From NCBI GenBank assembly GCA_964345075.1, contig CAYFPS010000004.1, positions 1-64,000 of the forward strand: a DNA stretch of 64,000 nucleotides, written 5' to 3'. This DNA is from CAYFPS01 sp964345075 (GTDB lineage: Bacteria; CAIWAD01). Within the stretch, counting starts at the first letter, position 1, and each line of letters begins with the position of its first letter. The notes beneath the pieces were generated by a model. It did not search any database and was not told the origin of the DNA. It saw nothing but the letters and a program-made list of their open reading frames with translations. Both the position numbers and the translations under genes were made by a program. Of the stretch, positions 8,114 to 18,021 are shown in pieces.

Positions 8114-9793
8114 TCACGCCCCCTGCGTGCTTTCTTCCTCCAGGACAAGTAGCCGGGCATGGGCCAACGCCAGAGCAAAAGTAGGAAAGACCGTTCCAGG
8201 CCCAAGCCGGTCAATCAGGCCGCAGCGCCGAATCAGCTCAAGTGGCTGGCCCCTGAGTCCGGAGACGAGCAAGGGGATCTTCTTTCGGCGAAACCGCGCG
8301 GCCAGATCTTCCAGGGCGTTCAAGCCCGTGGCATCCATGGCCAGCACATGGCGCATACGCAGGATCACGACTCGCGGTTTTTCGCCAATATCCAGCAAGG
8401 TGTCGGCAAAGCGCCTTGCAGCCCCGAAGCAGAAGGAGCCGTTGATCTCATAGGCCGTGATACCTTCCGGCAGCTCCGGCATCGTCTCTTCCTTTTCATC
8501 CGGATCAGCCAGCAGTTCAGCCAGCGGGCGAATCTGTGATACATCGGCCATGCGCCGCATGAAAAGCAGGGCGGCCAGGATCACGCCAACCTGCAGGGCG
8601 ATCACCAGATCCACAAAAACCGTCAGCAGGAAGGTGATCACAAGCACCAGCGCGTCACTGCGTGGCCCCTTCAACAGGCGCAGAAAGGCGCGGCGCTCGC
8701 TCATGTTGTGAGCCACCATCACCAGAATGGCTGCCAGTGCGGCAAGCGGAACACGACCAGCCAGTGAACCCGCAACAAGCAGGATCACCAGAAGTGAAAG
8801 CGCATGAATCAAGCCGGCAACAGGTGTCGTACCCCCGTTGCGCACATTGGTCGCCGTGCGGGCAATGGCGCCCGTAACCGGAACTCCGCCAAAGAGCGGC
8901 GAGGCGAGATTGGCCAGGCCCTGCGCGAGCAGTTCCGCATTGGGGCGATGCCTGCCGCCGGTCAGGCCATCGGCCACCGTGGCACTAAGCAAACTCTCAA
9001 TGGCCGCCAGCAAGGCAATGGCCAATGCCGGTGATACAAGCTCACGGATTCGATCAAGACTGATTGCAGGAAACTGCGGCAGAGGCAGCTGATCAGGTAC
9101 CGAGCCGAAGCGGCTTGCAATCGTCTCCACGGAAAGACCTGCAAATGATGTGAGCAGGGTTGCTGCAAGCAGCGCGACCAGCGGAGCTGGAATGCGGCTT
9201 CCAAGTCTGTTCCAGCCTGCAATCAGCAGCAGGGTAAAGAGGAAAAGTCCGGGGGCCTGATACCCAAGTGCCCCGCCAGCCTCAAGACAGGCCTGCAGCC
9301 GTGGCAGCGCTTGCACGGGCATGCCGCGCGGGTCGAGGCCAAGTGCATCAGGCAACTGGCTGAATACGATGGTCAAGGCAATGCCTGCCGTAAACCCAAC
9401 AATGACCGGGTAGGGAATAAAACGTATTACATCGCCCAGCCGCGCCGCAGCCATCAAGAGCAGCAGCAGGCCCGCCATCAGGGTTGCCAGAAAGAGCCCC
9501 TGCTGCCCGTGCTGGGCAACAACTCCTGCCACCAGCACGATGAAGGCGCTGGTGGGCCCGCCAATCTGCACCCTGCTGCCACCAAAAATGGAAACCAGCG
9601 CTCCGCCCACGATGGCCGTATACAAGCCCTGCTCCGGCCGCACACCAGAGGCAATGGCAATGGCCACCGCCAGGGGCAGGGCAACAATACTGACCACCAG
9701 ACCGGCCATGGCATCGGCAAGCAGCGTACTGCTGGAATAACCCTCACGCAGGACGGTCAGAAGTTTAGGCTCAAAATCTCGCCAGCCCGGCAT
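8114..9793 (-). CDS. SulP family anion transporter with STAS domain
   Basis: The protein (559 residues from the chosen start) is a multi-pass inner-membrane transporter. SulP landmarks are ADAMAGLVVSIVALPLAVAIA near residue 27 and GPTSAFIVLVAG, followed by a C-terminal STAS domain (ILRMRHVLAMDATGLNALED). The family moves sulfate, bicarbonate or other anions with Na+ or H+. The ATG at 9793 has a GGGGGTG ribosome binding site; ATGs at 9835 and 9874 are possible, the last overlapping a GTGATACA repeat. Downstream is chrA, 40 bases away. The substrate cannot be told from sequence. Confidence 0.92.
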   Translation of the reverse strand: MPGWRDFEPKLLTVLREGYSSSTLLADAMAGLVVSIVALPLAVAIAIASGVRPEQGLYTAIVGGALVSIFGGSRVQIGGPTSAFIVLVAGVVAQHGQQGLFLATLMAGLLLLLMAAARLGDVIRFIPYPVIVGFTAGIALTIVFSQLPDALGLDPRGMPVQALPRLQACLEAGGALGYQAPGLFLFTLLLIAGWNRLGSRIPAPLVALLAATLLTSFAGLSVETIASRFGSVPDQLPLPQFPAISLDRIRELVSPALAIALLAAIESLLSATVADGLTGGRHRPNAELLAQGLANLASPLFGGVPVTGAIARTATNVRNGGTTPVAGLIHALSLLVILLVAGSLAGRVPLAALAAILVMVAHNMSERRAFLRLLKGPRSDALVLVITFLLTVFVDLVIALQVGVILAALLFMRRMADVSQIRPLAELLADPDEKEETMPELPEGITAYEINGSFCFGAARRFADTLLDIGEKPRVVILRMRHVLAMDATGLNALEDLAARFRRKKIPLLVSGLRGQPLELIRRCGLIDRLGPGTVFPTFALALAHARLLVLEEESTQGA

Positions 9794-9872
9794 TTCACCC
9801 CCAGAAAAAGGTGGGCGAATGTAGGTTAGCGGCATCGTGCCCGCAAGTAATTGCCAAATGAATCTGTGATAC

Positions 9873-9905
9873 AAAAAAAGGCGGGTAGCCTGAAGCCACC
9901 CGCCT
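9873..9905 (-). terminator. Intrinsic terminator after the TPR gene
   Basis: On the minus strand a stem GGCGGGTGGCT/AGCCTACCCGCC-type hairpin is followed by seven T. It lies between the TPR gene and the SulP gene. A GTGATACA copy at 9866-9873 abuts its T-tract. Confidence 0.85.
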
Positions 9906-9939
9906 GAATCTGTGAATCAAGCCTCTAAGAAAGGAATCT

Positions 9940-10698
9940 CTACAAGCGCTCTTTGGCCGTTGCCTGATAGATGCCATCACGGTGATCGCTTGCCGAAAGC
10001 TCCAGGGCCTTCTGATAGCAGGCTTTGGCTTCGTCATTGCGATCCATCACCTCGCAGGTTTCACCCAGCTCAACCCAGGCAAAAATCCAGTCCGGACGCA
10101 GCTCGGTGGCGCGCTTCAGGTGATCGTAGGAGAGCTGGTCGCCGCCATCGGGCAGATCGCCAAACAAGGTCTCGGCAAGCTTGCGCATCACCCAGGAGAG
10201 GTGGGCCATTTCGCGGTAGTAGCGGCCGATCAAACCGTGGGCGCTGCCGTTCTCTTCGTCCAGTTCCAGCGCCGCCAGGGCCTGCTTCTCGATCTCCTGG
10301 GAGAGCTGCACCTTTTCCTTGCCGCCAGCGAACATGGCGCGGCGACCGAGCGCCAGAGCCCTGTAGTAGTGGGACATGCTGTAACCGGGGTGGGCCTCAA
10401 CCAGCGACTTGCTGCTCTCCAGCGCGCGATTGTACCACTGCTCGGCGGCATCCTCATCGCCACCATCCTGCGCGATTTCGCCCTGATCGACCAGACTGCG
10501 CACAAGGCGCCAGTGGGCTTCCCAGGATTCGGGCGTGTCCTGCACGGCCCTTTCGGCATAGTCCAGAGCCGCGGTCATGTCGCCCTTCATGCAGGCCTCA
10601 TCAGCGCTGGCACACAGGTCATCAACCGTGGCGGCAGAAAGAAGATTGACGCTGCCCAGCAGCAGCCCGAAAAGGGCAAAACGGATCGTCTTCAACAT
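9940..10698 (-). CDS. Exported TPR-repeat protein
   Basis: The 252-residue protein has a signal peptide (MLKTIRFALFGLLLGSVNLLSA) and then helical TPR-like repeats, for example AALDYAERAVQDTPESWEAHWRL in the first third and AKACYQKALELSASD near the end. It resembles the RMD/TPR family seen in many environmental bacteria and is probably periplasmic, acting as a protein-interaction scaffold. It follows the class A PBP gene by 8 bases, so a link to cell-wall assembly is possible but is only inferred from position. A strong terminator closes the transcript. Confidence 0.8.
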   Translation of the reverse strand: MLKTIRFALFGLLLGSVNLLSAATVDDLCASADEACMKGDMTAALDYAERAVQDTPESWEAHWRLVRSLVDQGEIAQDGGDEDAAEQWYNRALESSKSLVEAHPGYSMSHYYRALALGRRAMFAGGKEKVQLSQEIEKQALAALELDEENGSAHGLIGRYYREMAHLSWVMRKLAETLFGDLPDGGDQLSYDHLKRATELRPDWIFAWVELGETCEVMDRNDEAKACYQKALELSASDHRDGIYQATAKERL

Positions 10699-10706
10699 GG
10701 GTCCTC

Positions 10707-12824
10707 CTAGAAACGCACCTGATGACGCTTGCAGCGTCCGGTGGGCATGTAGTCCTTAAGGAAAAGTTCTGATTCGGGTGAAGGACAGAAGGGGCCGGCC
10801 GGCTGACCGGTTTCTGTGCAGATGTCCAGCCTGACGACGCTGGCTGGAAGTTCAAAGTCCTTTTTCGGCCAGCCAAGCGAGTCGTGTGTCTGCTGCATGA
10901 AGGTGGCCCAGATGGGCAGCGCGGCCTTGCCGCCACTTTGCCATTCACCCAGCGAATAGAGCGGATTGTCATTGCCCACCCAGACACCGCAAGCCAGCGT
11001 GGGCGTGTAACCCACAAACCAGGCATCGGTAAAGCCGTTGGTCGTGCCAGTCTTGCCCGCTGCCGGCGCATAGAATTTATACTTCCAGCGCGCACTGCCG
11101 CCCGTGCCGCGGTTGATCACCGTGGCCAGCATGTCGGTCAGGATGGCGGCGGTTCCGGCAGAAAGCACCTCACGGCTTTTCGGCTGATGGCGATAGATCA
11201 GGTGACCCTGACGATCACGGATTTCCTTGATCGAATAAGGTTCGTGCAGAATACCGCCATCGGCCAAACAGGCATAGGCTGAAACCAGCTCCAGCGGAAC
11301 AACGCCGGAGGAACCCAGCGCCATGGTGAAGTCCGTGGCGATAGGCGTCATGATTCCCATCTGCTGAGCGTAGCGGGCCACCAGATCCGGCGGCACCAGC
11401 TCCATCAACAGCCGCACGGAAACCAGGTTGTAGCTTTTGCGCAGGCCTTCGCGCAGAGTCGTCATACCGCCGCGGGAATCATCATAGTTCTGCGGCGTCC
11501 AGCGTCTGCCGTCGGCTTCTTCCACCACCACATCCTGATTCAGCACCTGATAACTGGGTGGATAGCCATTGTCGATGGCAGCAGCATAGAGGAAGGGCTT
11601 GAAGGCGCTGCCCGGCTGGCGAATGGCCTGCACAGCACGGTTGTACTTGCTTGTGGCAAAGTCTCGTCCGCCAACCAGCGAAAGCACGGCCCCGGTGGAA
11701 GGATCGAGCGCCACCAGCGCAGGCTGGACGAGCAGTCTTTCAGCCAGCAAGTCAGCCACATAGGCACTGTCACGCCTTAAGGAATCCAGCTGCCGATCCG
11801 TCCAGGTGGAGTCGGTCATCAGATGCCAGGGCTTCCAGTCCTTTTCGAGGAAGGAAGCGCGAGCGGCCTCGTCCAGCTCCGGCAGCGTGGCCAGACTGGT
11901 GCTGTCGGCAATTTGCTGCATGTCCAGATTGAGGGTGGTCGTGATTTCAAGGCCGTCACGGTAGATGTCGAAACCGTAGCGCGCCGAAAGTTCATCCAGC
12001 TGAATTCGCACATACTCGCTGAAACAGGGTGCCAGAAACTCCGTCTCGACGCGATCGTAATCGGTTACCTCAAGTGGCCGGGCCTGCTGGTTGCGGGCTT
12101 CCTCGGGACTCAGGCTACCCGCCTCAGCCATCAAGCGCAGCACCGTGTTACGTCGAGCAATCGCCTGCTCGGGATTCATGTAGGGCGAATAATGCGTGGG
12201 GGCCTTCAGCAGGGCCACCAGAACAGCGGCCTGTGCCGGATCCAGATCCGAAGCGGGTAGATCGAAGTAACGGCGGGCCGCCAGCTGAACGCCATAAGCG
12301 CCGTGACCATAGTAGGCCTGCGTCAGGTACATCTCGAGGATTTCATCCTTGGAGTAGCTACGCTCGATCTGAATGGCGGTGAGGATTTCCTTCAGCTTTC
12401 GCGTGACGCTCTTTTCGCGGCTCAGGTAAAGATTACGCGCCAGCTGCTGGGTAAGGGTTGAAGCGCCCTGCGCATAGCTCATCGAGGCCACATCCACGAC
12501 AATGGCCGCCATGATGCGCCTTAAGTCCACTCCCCAGTGCTGATAAAAGCGCCTGTCCTCCGTCGCAACCAGTGCCTTGACCAGCCAGGGGCTGACTTCC
12601 TCCAGTGGAACCTGCACACGCTTCTGCTGAAAAAATTCACCCAGCAACCGGCCATCTTCCGCATAAAGCCTGCTGGAAAGCATGGGACGATAGCGCTCGA
12701 GTTCTTCAAGGGAAGGCAGGTCGCGACTTAGATAGACAATCAGAAGCATGCCCAGACTGCCCAGAAGGAGCAGCCCGCTGAGTCCGGCAAAGAGGACTGG
12801 ATGGCGGCGAAGGTGCTTCAGCAT
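10707..12824 (-). CDS. Class A penicillin-binding protein (PBP1-type)
   Basis: This bifunctional peptidoglycan synthase has 705 residues. An N-terminal membrane anchor (residues 12-32) is followed by the GT51 transglycosylase domain, with EDRRFYQHWGVD (catalytic Glu) and QGASTLTQQLARNLYL. The transpeptidase domain has SxxK as SAFK with Ser near residue 406, SYN as the SxN motif, and KTGTT. It polymerises lipid II and cross-links stems on the periplasmic side. It sits downstream of an lpxH homologue and upstream of a TPR protein in a compact minus-strand operon. No copy of the TGTATCAC word occurs in the gene. Confidence 0.96.
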   Translation of the reverse strand: MLKHLRRHPVLFAGLSGLLLLGSLGMLLIVYLSRDLPSLEELERYRPMLSSRLYAEDGRLLGEFFQQKRVQVPLEEVSPWLVKALVATEDRRFYQHWGVDLRRIMAAIVVDVASMSYAQGASTLTQQLARNLYLSREKSVTRKLKEILTAIQIERSYSKDEILEMYLTQAYYGHGAYGVQLAARRYFDLPASDLDPAQAAVLVALLKAPTHYSPYMNPEQAIARRNTVLRLMAEAGSLSPEEARNQQARPLEVTDYDRVETEFLAPCFSEYVRIQLDELSARYGFDIYRDGLEITTTLNLDMQQIADSTSLATLPELDEAARASFLEKDWKPWHLMTDSTWTDRQLDSLRRDSAYVADLLAERLLVQPALVALDPSTGAVLSLVGGRDFATSKYNRAVQAIRQPGSAFKPFLYAAAIDNGYPPSYQVLNQDVVVEEADGRRWTPQNYDDSRGGMTTLREGLRKSYNLVSVRLLMELVPPDLVARYAQQMGIMTPIATDFTMALGSSGVVPLELVSAYACLADGGILHEPYSIKEIRDRQGHLIYRHQPKSREVLSAGTAAILTDMLATVINRGTGGSARWKYKFYAPAAGKTGTTNGFTDAWFVGYTPTLACGVWVGNDNPLYSLGEWQSGGKAALPIWATFMQQTHDSLGWPKKDFELPASVVRLDICTETGQPAGPFCPSPESELFLKDYMPTGRCKRHQVRF

Positions 12825-12850
12825 GACAATCCGATTCGAGTGTGTGACAA

Positions 12851-13612
12851 TCAGCCCAGCGCGACTTCAAGCGTTTCGCTGGCTGAAGAAGGCTCAAGAT
12901 ACGCAAAATGCAGCTGGCTGCCGTCAAAGATGCCGTAGCCGCGTGATTCGTGGCAGAAAGGCGGCAGAGTCCAGACCCTGGTTGAGCCATGGCTGAATGC
13001 CCCGGCCACATGAACATGACCCATGATCATGTGTTCATCACCAGGCTGAAGGACAAGCGGCAGGGCCCGGCCGAGATAGGCGACCAGTTCTTCCCTGCCC
13101 CAGACATGATCACGATCGCCAGCACCGGCCCAGTCCGCCAGCCGCATGCCCAGATCCGGATGCAGCAGGCCGAAAGCCCACTGCGCCCAGCGACTTCTTA
13201 GCACGCTTTTCAAGAAGAGGTAGCCCTTCTCCTCAGGATCCAGCCCGTCGCCGTGATGCAGCAGAACCTGAGAGCCAAGAATGCTGCGCCGCTCAAGATC
13301 CCCAGGAAGACGCAGCCCGACAGTGGATTCGAGAACGCCTCCCAGCTTGAAATCATGATTGCCGGGGAAGATGCTCATGGGCAGGCCCCTGTCCGCCGCA
13401 TTCTTCAGAACCTGCAACCAGGGCAGATGGCGGCTTGGGATGACATCCTTCCACTCGAACCAGAAGTCGAAAATGTCGCCCAGCAGAACGACTTCGCTGG
13501 CTTCGCTAGTGGCCCTTTCGAGCACATGTGCGAAGGCCTCGAGCTTGGCGGCATCGAGGCCATCTCCGCGGATTCCCGCGTGGACATCGCTGATCAGATA
13601 GACAGGCTTCAT
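12851..13612 (-). CDS. LpxH-type UDP-2,3-diacylglucosamine diphosphatase
   Basis: The 253-residue metallophosphoesterase has the calcineurin-type metal motifs SDVHAG (near 8), GDIFDF, GNHD and GHVHVAG. In the LpxH family this enzyme cleaves UDP-2,3-diacylglucosamine to lipid X during lipid A synthesis at the cytoplasmic membrane face. Its ATG overlaps the clpB stop as ATGA, so the two are translationally coupled. A second, diverged homologue lies at 33095, so the exact substrate of each copy is uncertain. Confidence 0.85.
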   Translation of the reverse strand: MKPVYLISDVHAGIRGDGLDAAKLEAFAHVLERATSEASEVVLLGDIFDFWFEWKDVIPSRHLPWLQVLKNAADRGLPMSIFPGNHDFKLGGVLESTVGLRLPGDLERRSILGSQVLLHHGDGLDPEEKGYLFLKSVLRSRWAQWAFGLLHPDLGMRLADWAGAGDRDHVWGREELVAYLGRALPLVLQPGDEHMIMGHVHVAGAFSHGSTRVWTLPPFCHESRGYGIFDGSQLHFAYLEPSSASETLEVALG

Positions 13613-16254
13613 GCGTCCAAGTTCGGAATTCCCGGCTCAAGCTGGAACGCCCCTGCCGCATTCAGCACAAGTCGCAGGCTGGAACCCGCCCCGATCTCGC
13701 CGGCGACAAAAGCCGTAGCCACCCGGTTGACCACTTCCCGCTGAAGCAGGCGCTTCATTGGACGGGCGCCGTAGACACGATCGAAGCCCTGCCGGGCCAG
13801 CTCCGCCATGGCTTCCTCGCTGACTTCGAGCGTGATCTTCTGCTGCTCCAGCCTTCTTTTTATTCGGTCCAGCTGCAGGCCGACGATGCGGTTCTGGATC
13901 TCACGATCCAGTGGATGAAAGACCAGCACATCATCGATGCGATTGATGAACTCCGGACGCAAATGCCGGCGCAAGACCTCCAGCACTTCGCTCTCAAGCT
14001 CCACATCGAGCAGGGCAGGATCCGTGTCCGCCTCTTCTCCGCGCATGCGCGTGTCAATCAGATCCGAGCCCAGATTGCTGGTCATGATCAGGACGCAATT
14101 GGATCCGCTGACTGTCCGGCCCTTGCCATCGGTCAGGCGACCATCATCCATCAATTGCAGCAACACGCTCAAAACATCCGGATGCGCCTTTTCGATTTCG
14201 TCGAAGAGCAGGACCGACCAGGGCTTGTGCCTCAGGGCTTCGCTCAGCTGGCCGCCTTCTTCAAAGCCAACATAGCCGGGAGGCGCACCAATCAGGCGTG
14301 ATACACTGTGCTTCTCCATGTATTCACTCATGTCGAAACGCAGCAGGCTGTGTTCGTCATCGAAGAGCAGTTCAGCCAGCGCCTTGGCCAGCTCGGTTTT
14401 TCCGACGCCGGTGGATCCCGGAAAGAGGAAGCTGCCCAGTGGCCTCGCAGGGTCGGCCAGGCCACTTCTTGAACGGCGAATCGCTCCGGCCACGGCCTCC
14501 AGGGCATGGTCCTGACCGACAACCCGCTCGCGCAGACGATCTTCCAGATGAACGAGTTTTTCCCGCTCGGATTCCACCAGCCGTGTGACAGGAATTCCCG
14601 TCCAGCGCGCGACGATGGCGGCGATATCCTCCTGCCCTACTTCTTCGCGCAGAAGGCCATGCAGGCTGCGGGCGCTGGCCAGTTCACGCTCGCGGCGCTC
14701 CAGCTCTTCCTGCAGTTTTCGCAGAACACCGTGCTTCAGCTCGGCCGCGCGATCGTACTTTCCCGTGCGCTCACTATCCTCAAGCTCGCTGCGAGCGGCT
14801 TCAATTTCCGCCCGTGTATCACGCAGGCTCTGAATCAGGTCTTTCTCGCGCTGATACTGGGCCCGAATTCCGCTGCTGGCATTCTTCAGATCCGCCAGCT
14901 CCTTCTCGACTGTATCACAGCGCTCGGCGCTTTCCTCATCGTCCTCCATACGCAGCGCGCGCAGTTCAACTTCCAGCTGACGGATGCGCCTTTCGTACTC
15001 GTCCAGCTCTTCGGGCAGGGAGTCAATTTCGATTCGAAGACGGCTTGCTGCTTCGTCCACCAGGTCGATGGCCTTGTCCGGCAGAAATCGATCACCGATG
15101 TAGCGATGACTCATCTCGGCAGCGGCCACCAGAGCGGCATCCTTGATGCGAATGCCGTGATGCAATTCGTAACGCTCCTTCAGGCCGCGCAGAATGCTGA
15201 TGGTCGCTTCCACATCCGGCTCGCCTACGGTCACGGGCTGAAAACGGCGCTCGAAGGCCGCGTCCCGCTCCACATGTTTGCGGTACTCGCTGGTGGTGGT
15301 TGCGCCAATGCAGCGCAGCTCGCCTCTGGCCAGCAGCGGCTTGAGCAGGTTGGCTGCGTCCATGGATCCTTCACTTGCGCCGGCACCGATCAAGGTGTGC
15401 AATTCGTCGATGAAGAGAATGATCCTGCCCTGGCTCTTGACGATTTCCTTGAGCACGGCCTTCAGGCGATCCTCAAACTCGCCCCGGTACTTGGCACCGG
15501 CCACCAGCGCGCCCAGATCCAGCGAGAGCAGCCGCTTTTCACGCATGCTCTCCGGCACATCACCATCCTTGATGCGCAGAGCAATGCCCTCGACAATCGC
15601 CGTTTTGCCAACGCCCGGTTCGCCAATCAGCACAGGGTTGTTCTTGCTCTTGCGGCTGAGCACCTGTAACACGCGGCGGATTTCTTCGTCCCGCCCGATG
15701 ATCGGATCGATCTTGCCTTTGGATGCCAGCTCCACCAGGTCCACGGCGAATTTGGATAGAGCCTTGTAGCGGTTTTCGGCGTGGGGATTGTCCACCTTCT
15801 GATTGCCGCGAATCTCTTTCAGAATGTCCAGCACAACCGCGACACTCAAGCCCTGTGATACAAGCCAGCGTCCTGCAGTGTCACTCTTTTCCTTCTCTGC
15901 GGCTTCCAGAATGCTTAAAAGCAGGTGTTCGCCAGCGACATATTCATCGCCAAAGTGGTCGGCCTGTTTGCCCGCGTTATCCAGCAGCAGGTTAAGCTCG
16001 CGCGATAGATGAGTCTGACCGGCGCCCTGCACACGGGGAAAGCGTCGGGCGCGTTCTTCGATGGCACGCCGTGCTTCGCCCATATCCAGTCCGTGCTTTT
16101 TCACGGCGGTAACGAGCACGCTCTCCGGATCATCCATCATGGCCAACAGCAGATGATCGGCCTCCACAGCCTGATGGTCGAATGACTGGGCAAGCGTCAC
16201 GGCCTGCTGCAGGTTCTCCTGCGTCCGGTGGGTAAGTCGCTCCATGGATATCAT
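13609..16254 (-). CDS. clpB: ClpB-type disaggregase (AAA+ chaperone)
   Basis: The 881-residue protein has the Clp N-domain (ERLTHRTQENLQQAVTLAQ), first AAA+ domain with Walker A GEPGVGKT, a long coiled-coil middle domain (RIRQLEVELRALRMEDDEE onwards), and second AAA+ domain with GSTGVGKT and the pore loop GYVGFEEGGQL. The middle domain marks it as ClpB rather than ClpA or ClpC. With DnaK it rescues aggregated protein in the cytoplasm. The ATG at 16254 has GGAGG four bases upstream; one at 16245 is also possible and an upstream one at 16341 less likely. It carries five TGTATCAC/TGTAACAC copies. No CIRCE element was seen upstream. Confidence 0.97.
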   Translation of the reverse strand: MISMERLTHRTQENLQQAVTLAQSFDHQAVEADHLLLAMMDDPESVLVTAVKKHGLDMGEARRAIEERARRFPRVQGAGQTHLSRELNLLLDNAGKQADHFGDEYVAGEHLLLSILEAAEKEKSDTAGRWLVSQGLSVAVVLDILKEIRGNQKVDNPHAENRYKALSKFAVDLVELASKGKIDPIIGRDEEIRRVLQVLSRKSKNNPVLIGEPGVGKTAIVEGIALRIKDGDVPESMREKRLLSLDLGALVAGAKYRGEFEDRLKAVLKEIVKSQGRIILFIDELHTLIGAGASEGSMDAANLLKPLLARGELRCIGATTTSEYRKHVERDAAFERRFQPVTVGEPDVEATISILRGLKERYELHHGIRIKDAALVAAAEMSHRYIGDRFLPDKAIDLVDEAASRLRIEIDSLPEELDEYERRIRQLEVELRALRMEDDEESAERCDTVEKELADLKNASSGIRAQYQREKDLIQSLRDTRAEIEAARSELEDSERTGKYDRAAELKHGVLRKLQEELERRERELASARSLHGLLREEVGQEDIAAIVARWTGIPVTRLVESEREKLVHLEDRLRERVVGQDHALEAVAGAIRRSRSGLADPARPLGSFLFPGSTGVGKTELAKALAELLFDDEHSLLRFDMSEYMEKHSVSRLIGAPPGYVGFEEGGQLSEALRHKPWSVLLFDEIEKAHPDVLSVLLQLMDDGRLTDGKGRTVSGSNCVLIMTSNLGSDLIDTRMRGEEADTDPALLDVELESEVLEVLRRHLRPEFINRIDDVLVFHPLDREIQNRIVGLQLDRIKRRLEQQKITLEVSEEAMAELARQGFDRVYGARPMKRLLQREVVNRVATAFVAGEIGAGSSLRLVLNAAGAFQLEPGIPNLDA

Positions 16255-16361
16255 GCTGCCTCCAGGTTCTCTGCCAATTCCTGACAGCTCCCTGCCATAA
16301 CCCTGCCGCTGGTGGCGGGAATCTAAGGCAGAGCTCGTCAATCGAGGCTCCAGAGCAAGCT

Positions 16362-17918
16362 TCAGGCCAATTCTTCTTCGTCAGGCAAGGGGGGAAGCTT
16401 CTGCGATGGCTCAACGCCCAGCTCGGCCAGCAGGGCCCGCGGATCAAGAGCTGGCTGCCCGGCCTGTTCAAGCAGGTCCTCGATGGGCAGCAAGCTGCCC
16501 GCCCGCATCAGGCTTAGAAGCAGCCCGCCAAACTCCGGCGCCAGTAGATCTTCACCGTGTCGCTGCCGCTGTGTGTTCATCAGCTGGGCAGCGAGCAATT
16601 CGCCACCGGCCATGCGCACCAAATCTGCCGCACGGGCGAAGGCCAGCGGTTCCAGCAAAAAATCAATCCCATCCTCTTCGGAGGCCGCCGCGCCCAGCAG
16701 CTCATGGCGCAGGCTGACCCAGCCAGACAGAGGATCCTGTCCGTGATCCAACCTCAGCTTGATGACGAGATAGAGCCGAAGAAGCGTAAGCAGCTGATGA
16801 TCCTTAAGCGTTTCGGCAAGCGCATCATCCCATCCCTTTTCCAGCAGGCGCATCACCCAGGGGGGAGTCATGCTGAGCCGCCGGAAAACGCCACCCATGG
16901 CGGCCTCTATCAGCGGCAGGGGCTTGCGTAGCGGCAGGGGCAGCGAGTCCAGCGCGAGAGTGCGTGAAAGGGCGCGCGCAGCCACATGCATGTACTGTGT
17001 CACACCGGCAAGATTCCGGTGAATGTGAAGCAGTGCAAAGGGGGCCTCGCCTTCCGGGGAAGGAAGCAGGCCCTGAAGGGCGCCATCCAGATCGTGAAGA
17101 TCACAGCGCAGGCGATCAGGCACAGCGCCGGCATCCAACGCCAGTAGCTCACATGTATCACGAAAGAGCTCTTCGGGGTTCTTTCCCTTGAAAGCACTGT
17201 GATCCAGAAGTGGCCAGAGAGCACCAAATCGGGCAGCACTGCAGGACTTGCCCGACTGGCTGGCCTGTATCACAAGATTCCGCGCTGCGACTCGGGCAGG
17301 AACAAGCTCCAGCATTGCCTGCCAGGCAAGATCAAACCAGCGACGCCACTCGGCAAATTCCAGTCCGGCCAGTGACAGCTCGCGCTCGATGGCCGAGGAA
17401 TAGCCGGCAAGCCTTGCGCGCTCATCTTCCAGCTGCCAGACTGTGCAGAGATCATCAGCCAGGGGTTTGACGGCATCGCGCCGCGCCTGCCAGGCGGCCT
17501 GCCGCTCTTCGGCAAGATGTGTATCACGAAAGATGCGGGCCAGATCATGTTGCGAGAGAACCGTACCGCCCATTCTGGCCCTTCCCGCCAGCAGCCGGGC
17601 ATCCAGATCCACTCTTAAGGAAATCTCTTTTGCTGCCAGCTCGCGACTGTCCATCCACGCGGCCATGCCCAGATAGAGCTCGTGCAGTCGCCTGTCGAGC
17701 AGCGTATCGTCATAACAGGCCACCAGCGCTTCATTCAATTCCTGAAAGGTCGCCGGATCGCTGTGTGCTTCCATCCAGCCCAGCTTGATGGTTTTGAGCG
17801 ACTCCGCCTCGGCATCGCCCAGACGGAAGGCCATCCCCGTGTATTGCAGCCGCTCCAGCAGCATGCGCTGCCCGCCTTCCAGCGTAAGGGCCAGCTCTTT
17901 CGCATTGTCGATAAACAT
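16362..17918 (-). CDS. Uncharacterised protein, degenerate M2/M3 metallopeptidase-like
   Basis: The 518-residue protein is almost entirely helical and has no signal peptide. A segment near the first third (ARIFRDTHLAEERQAAWQAR, then RDAVKPLADDL and a YSSAIERELSLAG stretch) resembles the helical fold of M2/M3 zinc peptidases such as oligopeptidases. The expected HEXXH zinc site is absent; the nearest string is RHELLG. It may be an inactive relative with a binding or regulatory role. The start at 17918 has a GGGAG site. It heads a minus-strand run with clpB next, 107 bases downstream. The family assignment is inference. Confidence 0.55.
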   Translation of the reverse strand: MFIDNAKELALTLEGGQRMLLERLQYTGMAFRLGDAEAESLKTIKLGWMEAHSDPATFQELNEALVACYDDTLLDRRLHELYLGMAAWMDSRELAAKEISLRVDLDARLLAGRARMGGTVLSQHDLARIFRDTHLAEERQAAWQARRDAVKPLADDLCTVWQLEDERARLAGYSSAIERELSLAGLEFAEWRRWFDLAWQAMLELVPARVAARNLVIQASQSGKSCSAARFGALWPLLDHSAFKGKNPEELFRDTCELLALDAGAVPDRLRCDLHDLDGALQGLLPSPEGEAPFALLHIHRNLAGVTQYMHVAARALSRTLALDSLPLPLRKPLPLIEAAMGGVFRRLSMTPPWVMRLLEKGWDDALAETLKDHQLLTLLRLYLVIKLRLDHGQDPLSGWVSLRHELLGAAASEEDGIDFLLEPLAFARAADLVRMAGGELLAAQLMNTQRQRHGEDLLAPEFGGLLLSLMRAGSLLPIEDLLEQAGQPALDPRALLAELGVEPSQKLPPLPDEEELA

Positions 17919-18021
17919 GATCCGATCTCCCGAATTGGCCAGAAAAGGTAGGGTTCCGAAGCCTGCCAATCTGCCAATGCCTTCCAATCACCACATTGGC
18001 GACAGGCAAATGGAGAGCATA

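Noticed and set aside
14506..15669. A 387-codon frame antisense to clpB
   Set aside because: clpB is unmistakable on the other strand, and the antisense translation has no motif or RBS.
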